From UMGS1649 sp964481385 (GTDB taxonomy: Bacteria; Bacillota; Clostridia; TANB77; CAG-465): a stretch of DNA of 11,603 bases. This document shows, piece after piece, positions 4,163 to 11,603 of this stretch. Made by a program: the position numbers and the translations under genes. The notes under the pieces are model-generated. The model was not told the DNA's origin, did no database searches, and saw only the letters and a list, made by a program, of their open reading frames with translations. The stretch's first letter is position 1. Every line of letters starts with the position of its first letter. Location: positions 1 to 11,603 of the forward strand of contig CAYZTN010000040.1 in NCBI GenBank assembly GCA_964481385.1, given 5' to 3'.

Positions 4163-7100
4163 GTGGTTCATGAAGTAAAAAATGGAAAAACAGTAAGACA
4201 AAACTTTTCCAAAATATCTGAAGTAATTGACATGCCAGATTTAATAGAGGTGCAAAAATCATCATACAAGTGGTTTTTAGATTCTGGTTTGAAAGATGTA
4301 TTTCATGATATTTCACCTATTGTAGACTACTCTGGCAACCTAATGCTTGAGTTTGTTGATTATAGGTTAGAAGACGAGACTAAGTACACAATTGAGGAGG
4401 CAAAAGATAGAAGTACAACTTATGCTTCTAGATTGCAAGTTAAAGTTCGTTTGCTTAACAAAGAAACGGGGGAAATTAAAGAGCAAGAGATATTCATGGG
4501 CGACTTCCCACTAATGACAGATAATGGAACTTTTATCATAAATGGTGCAGAGAGAGTTGTAGTAAGTCAGCTTGTTAGAAGTCCAGGCGTATACTTTGAA
4601 AAAATTAAAGATAAGACTGGAAAAGTTATGTATCTTGCTACGGTTATGCCAAACCGTGGTACATGGCTTGAATTTGAAAGTGACCTTCAAGACATGTTAT
4701 GGACTCGTGTTGATAGAACTCGTAAAGTACCTCTTACAACACTTATAAGAGCACTTGGAATTGAAAAAGATTCTGAAATCATAGACTTGTTTGAAGATGA
4801 ATATATTTCTAGTTCATTAGAAAAAGATCCAACTAAAACAAGAGATGAAGCTTTACTTGAGATATACAAGAAATTAAGACCAGGTGAGCCTTTGCACGTA
4901 GACGCTGCAGAGTCACTTCTATATGGCTTGCTATTTGACCCAAGAAGATACGATTTGTCTAGAGTTGGTAGATATAAATACAACATGAAGTTAAATATTG
5001 CATCAAGAATAGCTGGAGAAATAGCAGCAGAAGATGTAATAGATAGTGAGACAGGTGAAGTATTTGTAAAAGCTGGAGAAAAGATAACGGTAGAAACTGC
5101 AGACGCTATAAGAACTGCTGGAATAAATGTTGTATATATTACTAAAAATGATAAGAAAGTAAAAATCATTGGTAACAACACAGTAAACATTTCTAAATAT
5201 CTAGGAATAGATATAGATAAAGAAGTAATAAAAGAAGAAGTTCATTTACCAGTATTAAGAGAAATTGTAGAAAAAATGGAAGGTAAAGACGAAAAAGAAC
5301 TTCGTAAAGAAATAAAGAAAAGACGTGAAGATTTAGTTGTAAAACACGTAACACTAGACGATATAGTTGCGTCAATTAACTACTTTGTAAACTTCTTCCA
5401 TGGCTTAGGAAAAATAGAAGATATAGACCACTTAGGCAATAGACGTGTAAGATGTGTAGGTGAGCTTTTACAAAATCAATTTAGAATTGGTTTAACTCGT
5501 CTAGAAAGAGTAGTTCGTGAAAGAATGGCAACTCAAGACTTAGATATTGCAACTCCACAAATGTTAATAAACATTAAACCAGTTGTAGGTGCAATAAAAG
5601 AGTTCTTTGGTAGTTCGCAATTATCTCAATTTATGGATCAAATCAACCCTCTTGCAGAACTAACACATAAAAGAAGAATATCTGCATTAGGACCTGGAGG
5701 TCTTACTCGTGAAAGAGCTGGCTTCGAAGTACGTGACGTTCACTATACTCACTACGGAAGACTATGTCCTATTGAGTCTCCAGAAGGACCAAACATTGGA
5801 CTTATATCTTCACTCCCAACATATGCGAGAATAAATAGATATGGCTTTATTGAGTCTCCATATAGAAGAGTGGATAAAGAAACAGGAGTTGTTACAGACG
5901 ATATTGTTTACATGACAGCTACTGAAGAAGATAACTATACAATAGCACAAGCAAACGAACCTCTTGACGAGAATGGTTGCTTTGCAAACAAGAAAATTAA
6001 AGTAAGACGTGTAAATGAAATACTTGAAGTTCCAAAAAATGAAGTAGACTATATGGACGTATCTCCAAAACAACTTGTATCAGTTGCAACAGCAATGATT
6101 CCATTCTTGGAGAGCGATGACGCTAAACGTTCTTTGATGGGTTCTAACATGCAACGTCAGGCAGTACCTCTAATTAAAGCAGAGACTCCAATAGTTGCAA
6201 CAGGAATTGAATATAAAGCAGCACAAGATTCCGGAACATGCATTAATGCAGCACAAGACGGTACAGTTACATATGTAAGTGCTGACAAAGTAATTGTTGA
6301 AGGTAAAAAAGGTAAAGAAGAGCATGTACTTACAAAATATAAACGTTCTAACCAAGGAACTTGCTTAAACCAAAGACCTATAGTTACAAAGGGTCAAAAG
6401 GTTAAAGCAGGAGATGTTTTGGTAGATGGTTCATCTACTGACCAAGGCGAAATGGCTCTAGGTAAAAATATACTAGTAGGATTTATGACTTGGGAAGGAT
6501 ATAACTACGAAGATGCCATTTTGATTTCAGAAGATCTAGTAAGAGACGATGTATTAACATCAATTCATATTGAAGATTATGACTGTGAAGCAAGAGACAC
6601 TAAACTTGGACCAGAAGAAATCACTCGTGAAATACCAAACGTTGGTGACGATGCGTTAAAAGACCTTGATGAAAACGGTATCATCCGTATAGGAGCAGAC
6701 GTAAGACCAGGAGATATCCTAGTTGGTAAAGTTACTCCTAAGGGAGAAACAGAACTTACTGCAGAAGAAAAACTTCTTCGCGCAATATTTGGCGAAAAGT
6801 CTCGTGAGGTAAGAGATACATCGCTTCGCGTACCACATGGTGAAGAGGGTACAATTATAGACGTTAAGATATTTACAAGAGAAACTTCAGATGAACTTGC
6901 TCCTGGAGTAAACAAAGTTGTAAGAATTTATATAGCACAGAAAAAGAAAATCTCTGTTGGAGATAAATTATCTGGACGTCACGGTAACAAAGGTATTATA
7001 TCTCGTGTGTTACCTAGAGAAGATATGCCATATCTTCCAGATGGTACACCACTTCAAATAGTATTAAACCCTATGGGTATACCTTCTCGTATGAACGTAG

Positions 7101-7882
7101 GACAGTTGTTAGAGGTACATCTAGGATACATCGCAAAACAACTTGGCTGGAAAATCGCAACACCTGTATTTGATGGTGCGAAAGAAGAAGATATTGAAAA
7201 GCTATTTGAAAAAGCAGGACTAAGCAAAACTTGTAAGTTCCCAGTAAGAGATGGTAGAACAGGTGAGTTATTTGATAACGAAGTAACAGTAGGTTACATG
7301 TATATGTTAAAACTATATCACTTAGTTGATGATAAGATTCACGCACGTTCTATTGGGCCATACTCTTTAGTAACACAACAACCACTTGGTGGTAAAGCAC
7401 AATTTGGTGGACAGCGTTTTGGTGAGATGGAAGTTTGGGCTCTAGAAGCATATGGTGCGTCTTACGCATTACAAGAAATGCTTACAGTAAAATCTGATGA
7501 CGTTGTAGGAAGACTTAAAACTTACGAAGCAATCGTTAAAGGCGAAAGTGTTCCAGAACCTGGAATACCAGAGTCATTTAGAGTATTAATAAAAGAGTTA
7601 CAAAGTTTAGGCTTAGATATGAGACTATATAATCACAATGAACAAATTGAGATTAAAGAAGTAGCAGATATAACAGAAGATCCAAAAACACTTCACAAAG
7701 TAGAGCCAAATGAACTTATGGCAGATGCTGACGAGGAAGAATTTATACTAGATAGTGAAGATGGAATGAGTATCACAGACGGTGACTTCATAGATGAAGA
7801 AATCGCTGAAGATCAAGCAAATGAAGGAATGATTCAAGAAGATGACGAAGATATTTACTTGGATGATTTAGATGATATGTAA
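4163..7882 (+). CDS. rpoB: DNA-directed RNA polymerase subunit beta
   Basis: This 1239-residue protein is the beta subunit of RNA polymerase, which with beta' forms the catalytic cleft of the cytoplasmic enzyme. The N-terminus (MVHEVKNGKTVRQNF) and LIEVQKSSYKWFL are typical of Clostridia and support the GTG start. The rifampicin pocket begins at GSSQLSQFMDQ (483-493). The residues equivalent to E. coli Q513, D516, H526 and S531 are Q489, D492, H502 and S507, all in the sensitive state. The position equivalent to N518 is I494. GDKLSGRHGNKG contains K935 and K943, the active-centre lysines matching E. coli K1065 and K1073. GEMEVWALEAYGA (from 1087) marks the C-terminal clamp segment. The last 57 residues (from 1183) are very acidic, with 26 Asp/Glu and no Lys/Arg. 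The large E. coli insertions are absent. rpoC follows after 21 bases. No ribosomal protein gene precedes it; expression likely depends on the promoter at 3942-3970 and the leader terminator at 4081-4117. Confidence 0.99.
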   Translation: MVHEVKNGKTVRQNFSKISEVIDMPDLIEVQKSSYKWFLDSGLKDVFHDISPIVDYSGNLMLEFVDYRLEDETKYTIEEAKDRSTTYASRLQVKVRLLNKETGEIKEQEIFMGDFPLMTDNGTFIINGAERVVVSQLVRSPGVYFEKIKDKTGKVMYLATVMPNRGTWLEFESDLQDMLWTRVDRTRKVPLTTLIRALGIEKDSEIIDLFEDEYISSSLEKDPTKTRDEALLEIYKKLRPGEPLHVDAAESLLYGLLFDPRRYDLSRVGRYKYNMKLNIASRIAGEIAAEDVIDSETGEVFVKAGEKITVETADAIRTAGINVVYITKNDKKVKIIGNNTVNISKYLGIDIDKEVIKEEVHLPVLREIVEKMEGKDEKELRKEIKKRREDLVVKHVTLDDIVASINYFVNFFHGLGKIEDIDHLGNRRVRCVGELLQNQFRIGLTRLERVVRERMATQDLDIATPQMLINIKPVVGAIKEFFGSSQLSQFMDQINPLAELTHKRRISALGPGGLTRERAGFEVRDVHYTHYGRLCPIESPEGPNIGLISSLPTYARINRYGFIESPYRRVDKETGVVTDDIVYMTATEEDNYTIAQANEPLDENGCFANKKIKVRRVNEILEVPKNEVDYMDVSPKQLVSVATAMIPFLESDDAKRSLMGSNMQRQAVPLIKAETPIVATGIEYKAAQDSGTCINAAQDGTVTYVSADKVIVEGKKGKEEHVLTKYKRSNQGTCLNQRPIVTKGQKVKAGDVLVDGSSTDQGEMALGKNILVGFMTWEGYNYEDAILISEDLVRDDVLTSIHIEDYDCEARDTKLGPEEITREIPNVGDDALKDLDENGIIRIGADVRPGDILVGKVTPKGETELTAEEKLLRAIFGEKSREVRDTSLRVPHGEEGTIIDVKIFTRETSDELAPGVNKVVRIYIAQKKKISVGDKLSGRHGNKGIISRVLPREDMPYLPDGTPLQIVLNPMGIPSRMNVGQLLEVHLGYIAKQLGWKIATPVFDGAKEEDIEKLFEKAGLSKTCKFPVRDGRTGELFDNEVTVGYMYMLKLYHLVDDKIHARSIGPYSLVTQQPLGGKAQFGGQRFGEMEVWALEAYGASYALQEMLTVKSDDVVGRLKTYEAIVKGESVPEPGIPESFRVLIKELQSLGLDMRLYNHNEQIEIKEVADITEDPKTLHKVEPNELMADADEEEFILDSEDGMSITDGDFIDEEIAEDQANEGMIQEDDEDIYLDDLDDM

Positions 7883-7903
7883 TGGAGAAAGGGGAAACTT
7901 AAT

Positions 7904-10900
7904 ATGGAGAATGTAAAAATAAATACAGAAAACTTTGACAGACTAAGTATTGGTATTGCATCACCAGAGAAGATAAGAGAATGGTCAAAAGGTGAAGTTA
8001 AGAAACCAGAAACTATAAATTATCGTTCCCTAAAACCAGAGCGTGATGGTCTGTTTTGTGAGAAAATATTTGGACCTACAAAAGACTGGGAATGTTACTG
8101 TGGTAAATATAAAAAAGTAAGATATAAAGGAATTATATGTGATAGATGTGGAGTTGAAGTAACTAAAAAGAGCGTAAGACGTGAACGTTTGGGACACATT
8201 GAGCTTGCAACTCCAGTGTCTCACATCTGGTTCTTAAAAGGTATTCCAAGCAGAATGAGCTTAATTATTGACGTATCACCTAAAGCTTTGGAACGTGTTG
8301 TATACTTTGCAGCATACATAGTTATGGACCCAAAAGATACAGGACTTATGTTCAAACAAATTCTTAATGAAAAAGAATATAGAGAAGCTGTAGAAAAATA
8401 CGGTTCAGGTTCATTCGTAGTTGGAACTGGTGCAGAAGCTGTAAGAGAGCTTCTAGCTTCAGTAGACCTTGAAAAAGAAGAAAAACAAATTCGTAAAGAA
8501 CTTGAAAAAGCAACTCTTCAAAAGAGAGTAAAACTAGTTAAAAGACTAGAGACAATAGAAGCATTTATTAAATCTGGAAACAAACCAGAATGGATGATAC
8601 TAGAAGTAATTCCAGTAATTCCACCAGATTTAAGACCTATGGTACAATTAGATGGTGGTAGATTTGCTACTTCTGATTTAAACGATTTGTATCGTAGAGT
8701 AATAAACAGAAACAACAGATTAAAAAGACTTATTGAGCTTGACGCTCCAGATATCATTATCCGTAATGAAAAGAGAATGTTGCAAGAAGCAGTTGACGCT
8801 TTAATAGATAATGGTAGACGTGGTAGACCAGTAACAGGTGCTGGAAATAGAGCATTAAAATCTTTAACAGATATGTTAAAAGGAAAACAAGGTAGATTTA
8901 GACAAAACTTGCTTGGTAAACGTGTTGACTATTCTGGACGTTCAGTTATCGTTGTAGGACCTGAACTTAAGATTTACCAATGCGGACTACCTCGTGAAAT
9001 GGCACTAGAATTATTCAAACCTTTCGTTATGAAAGAGTTAGTTAAACGTGGAATGGCATTTAATATTAAGAATGCTAAAAGAATGGTAGAACGTGCTCAA
9101 GTAGAAGTTTGGGATGTATTAGAAGATGTTATTCAAAATAGACCCGTACTACTTAACCGTGCACCAACACTTCACAGACTAGGAATTCAAGCATTTGAAC
9201 CAGTACTAGTAGAAGGTAGAGCAATAAAGCTACATCCACTTGTATGTGCTGCCTTTAACGCAGACTTCGATGGTGACCAAATGGCTGTACACGTACCATT
9301 GTCACCAGAAGCACAAGCAGAAGCAAAATACTTAATGCTTGCTTCAAACAACTTGTTAAAACCACAAGATGGTAAAGCGGTTACAGTACCATCACAGGAC
9401 ATGATACTTGGAAGTTACTATTTAACAGTTCAGTATGATGATGAACCAGGTGTAGGTAAAGTATTTAAAGATGAACAAGAAGCTTTAATGGCATATGACG
9501 CAAAAGTAGTTGGTTTGCATGCACCAATTAAACTTAGAGTTTACAAGGAAATAGACGGAAAAATGCAATCTGCAATTATTGACACAACTGTTGGTAGAAT
9601 TATATTTAACAACATAATTCCACAAACATTAGGTTATGTAGATAGAACAAAGCCAGAAAACGCATTTAGACAAGAAATAGAATTCCCTGTAAGAAAGAAA
9701 GAAATTGGACAGATTATAGATATGTGTATTGAAAAGTTTGGTATTCCAAGAACAGCTATAATGCTAGACGATATCAAAGCTTTAGGATACAAATATTCTA
9801 CAGTAAGTGGTATTACAGTATCTGTATCAGACATGGAAGTTCCAGAAGCTCGTGCAAGAATTCTTAAAGAAGCTGATGAAGCGGTTGACGTTGTATATAA
9901 AAACTACAAACGTGGTTTAATATCTGACGAACAAAGATATAACGAAGTTATTAAAGTATGGACAAAAGCAACTGATGATATTCAGGATGCTATCCTTGCA
10001 AATAACAACATTAAAAACCCAATATACATTATGGCTCATACTGGTGCCAGAGGAAATCCAAAACAGATAAGACAGTTATCTGGTATTCGTGGACTTATGG
10101 CCGATACATCTGGTAAAGCTGTCGAAATACCAATTCGTTCAAGCTTTAGAGATGGTCTAGACGTTCTAGAATATTTCATTTCTTCACACGGTGCTAGAAA
10201 GGGACTTGCAGATACAGCACTTCGTACTGCTGACTCAGGTTACCTAACAAGAAGACTTGTTGATGTTAACCAAGAAGTAATAATCACAGCAGATGATTGT
10301 GGCACTCACGAAGGAATTGACGTTGAAGCAATAGTAGAAAGTGGTGAACCAATCGAAAAACTATTCGAAAGAATAGAGGGTAGATATCTTGCAGAAGATG
10401 TAAAAGATGCTGAAGGTAACGTAATGTATGAAAGAGATACATATGTTACAAGTGATATTGGAAACAGTATTGTTAAAGCAGGAGTTACATGTGTTAAGAT
10501 TCGTTCAGCACTTACTTGCGATATGGGTAGAGGCGTATGTGCTAAGTGTTATGGTAAAAACCTTGCAACTGGTGAACCAATTTCTATTGGTGAAGCAGTA
10601 GGTATTATAGCTGCACAATCAATCGGTGAGCCTGGTACTCAGCTTACAATGAGAACTATTCACTCAGGAGGTGTTGCTGGTTCAGATATCACTCAAGGTC
10701 TTCCTAGAGTTGAGGAACTATTTGAAGCTAGACGTCCAAAGGGTGTCGCAATAGTATCTGAAATAGGCGGAACAGTAAAAGTAAATGCAGTTGACGATTT
10801 AAATCGTGAAGTTACAGTTACAAGCGAAGATAAAACAGCTGAAACATATAAAATATATGGTGCTAGACCAGCTGTAAAAGATGGCGACGTAATTGAAGCC

Positions 10901-11461
10901 GGAGATAAGATAACAGAAGGTTCACTTGATCCACATGATATTATTCGTATCAATGGTGTAACTGCAGTACAGAACTACTTAATACAAGAAGTTCAAAGAG
11001 TTTATAGAACACAAGGTGTTCATATCAACGATAAACATATAGAGCTTGTTGCAAAACAAATGCTAAGAAAGGTTAAAGTAAACGATAGAGGAGAAACTGA
11101 CCTTATAGCAGGTTCTATGATAGATATAAACGAATTCAAGGAAGCTAACAAAGCTGCACGTGAAGAAGGTAAAAAAGAAGCTACAGGCACAAGAGAATTA
11201 CTTGGTATTACAAAGGTAGCACTTCTTACAGAATCATTCTTATCTGCTGCATCGTTCCAAGAGACAGCAAGAGTTTTAACAGACGCTGCTGTTAAAGGGA
11301 AAGAAGATAAGTTGCTTGGCTTAAAAGAAAACGTAATCATAGGTCGTCTTATACCAGCAGGTACGGGACTTATAGACTACGAAAACTTGAAAGTAAAAAA
11401 TGTAAATGAAAAGCCTCTTGAGGAAGAAGAAATTGCAGAGGAAGAAAGCTATGTTGAGTAG
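7904..11461 (+). CDS. rpoC: DNA-directed RNA polymerase subunit beta'
   Basis: This 1185-residue protein is the beta' subunit, which holds the catalytic magnesium and forms the other half of the polymerase cleft. An N-terminal zinc site uses C64, C66, C79 and C82 (CYCGKYKK to CDRCG). The metal-binding NADFDGDQM motif lies at 452-460, with catalytic D454, D456 and D458. The bridge helix falls at about 750-785, with HGARKGLADTAL inside it. The second zinc site uses C799, C872, C879 and C882. The trigger loop follows EPGTQLTMRTIHSGG, with M916, R917 and H920 as the substrate-contacting residues. Its length and the lack of the large trigger-loop insertion of E. coli fit a Firmicutes enzyme. The C-terminus is glutamate-rich (EEEEIAEEES). 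The start ATG at 7904 has a purine-rich GGAGAAAGGGG site upstream (7884-7894). It is co-transcribed with rpoB, and a terminator follows 19 bases after the stop. Confidence 0.99.
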   Translation: MENVKINTENFDRLSIGIASPEKIREWSKGEVKKPETINYRSLKPERDGLFCEKIFGPTKDWECYCGKYKKVRYKGIICDRCGVEVTKKSVRRERLGHIELATPVSHIWFLKGIPSRMSLIIDVSPKALERVVYFAAYIVMDPKDTGLMFKQILNEKEYREAVEKYGSGSFVVGTGAEAVRELLASVDLEKEEKQIRKELEKATLQKRVKLVKRLETIEAFIKSGNKPEWMILEVIPVIPPDLRPMVQLDGGRFATSDLNDLYRRVINRNNRLKRLIELDAPDIIIRNEKRMLQEAVDALIDNGRRGRPVTGAGNRALKSLTDMLKGKQGRFRQNLLGKRVDYSGRSVIVVGPELKIYQCGLPREMALELFKPFVMKELVKRGMAFNIKNAKRMVERAQVEVWDVLEDVIQNRPVLLNRAPTLHRLGIQAFEPVLVEGRAIKLHPLVCAAFNADFDGDQMAVHVPLSPEAQAEAKYLMLASNNLLKPQDGKAVTVPSQDMILGSYYLTVQYDDEPGVGKVFKDEQEALMAYDAKVVGLHAPIKLRVYKEIDGKMQSAIIDTTVGRIIFNNIIPQTLGYVDRTKPENAFRQEIEFPVRKKEIGQIIDMCIEKFGIPRTAIMLDDIKALGYKYSTVSGITVSVSDMEVPEARARILKEADEAVDVVYKNYKRGLISDEQRYNEVIKVWTKATDDIQDAILANNNIKNPIYIMAHTGARGNPKQIRQLSGIRGLMADTSGKAVEIPIRSSFRDGLDVLEYFISSHGARKGLADTALRTADSGYLTRRLVDVNQEVIITADDCGTHEGIDVEAIVESGEPIEKLFERIEGRYLAEDVKDAEGNVMYERDTYVTSDIGNSIVKAGVTCVKIRSALTCDMGRGVCAKCYGKNLATGEPISIGEAVGIIAAQSIGEPGTQLTMRTIHSGGVAGSDITQGLPRVEELFEARRPKGVAIVSEIGGTVKVNAVDDLNREVTVTSEDKTAETYKIYGARPAVKDGDVIEAGDKITEGSLDPHDIIRINGVTAVQNYLIQEVQRVYRTQGVHINDKHIELVAKQMLRKVKVNDRGETDLIAGSMIDINEFKEANKAAREEGKKEATGTRELLGITKVALLTESFLSAASFQETARVLTDAAVKGKEDKLLGLKENVIIGRLIPAGTGLIDYENLKVKNVNEKPLEEEEIAEEESYVE

Positions 11462-11480
11462 TGCTTATACAAAATAAATT

Positions 11481-11521
11481 AAAAAGGTTCTGGATAGTGT
11501 ATTCTATCTAGAACTTTTTTT
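11481..11521 (+). terminator. Terminator of the rpoB-rpoC operon
   Basis: A 17-bp stem (11481-11497 with 11504-11520, two G-U wobbles, loop TGTATT) ends in a run of seven T. It begins 19 bases after the rpoC stop. An A run on the left arm could also give some termination on the other strand. Confidence 0.85.
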
Positions 11522-11603
11522 GAGAGACAATGAAATAGTGTCATTTGAAAACGTCCGGGATTGCTGAAAAAGTAGCACTAAATTACAGCCAAAATTTTAA
11601 AAT
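11522..11603. other. Trailing intergenic sequence, nothing recognised
   Basis: No reading frame with a ribosome-binding site, promoter pair or strong hairpin is visible. The rpsL gene often follows rpoC in Firmicutes, but the window ends before any start codon that I could assign. Confidence 0.5.

Noticed and set aside
4687..5190. 167-codon minus-strand open frame inside rpoB
   Set aside because: It is antisense to conserved rpoB codons, has no recognisable domain and no ribosome-binding site; it is a by-product of rpoB codon use.

Overview
The window is AT-rich DNA from a spore-forming, low-GC Gram-positive bacterium, most likely a member of the Clostridia. Three things point there: the rpoB/rpoC proteins are of Firmicutes type and length (1239 and 1185 residues, without the large insertions of the E. 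coli subunits), a spmA-spmB spore maturation pair is present, and genes have strong GGAGG ribosome-binding sites. I cannot name a genus.

Layout, left to right. Bases 1-350 hold two small GC-rich hairpins and then what looks like decayed sequence without an intact gene. Next is a plus-strand gene for a membrane protein with a bacterial PH (YdbS-like) domain (405-1019). It has its own promoter and shares a strong hairpin terminator with a convergent minus-strand gene of unknown function (1155-1568). That unknown gene is divergent from a small XRE-family repressor-like gene (1803-2117). The 234 bases between them carry a good minus-strand promoter, a tandem 10-bp repeat over its -35 box and an 8-bp inverted repeat. 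The XRE gene is followed after 47 bases by spmA (2165-2743) and the overlapping spmB (2737-3258). A 50-codon zinc-ribbon protein gene (3461-3613) follows with its own promoter and terminator.

Bases 3649-4162 hold no conventional gene but are rich in signals: a promoter-like pair and a 17-bp hairpin that could bound a small RNA of about 155 nt, then a strong extended -10 promoter, a possible 12-codon leader peptide, and an intrinsic terminator about 45 bases upstream of the rpoB start codon. rpoB (4163-7882) starts with GTG behind a run of seven G, rpoC (7904-11461) follows after 21 bases, and a terminator closes the operon. The last 80 bases show nothing I can name.

rpoB and rpoC encode the two halves of the RNA polymerase active centre and form a two-gene operon. 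The usual upstream neighbours (rplJ, rplL) are absent, so control has to come from the promoter and leader described here. The most interesting part of the window is that leader: its short reading frame stops five bases before the terminator stem, an arrangement that suggests translation-coupled attenuation of RNA polymerase synthesis. This is inference and untested.
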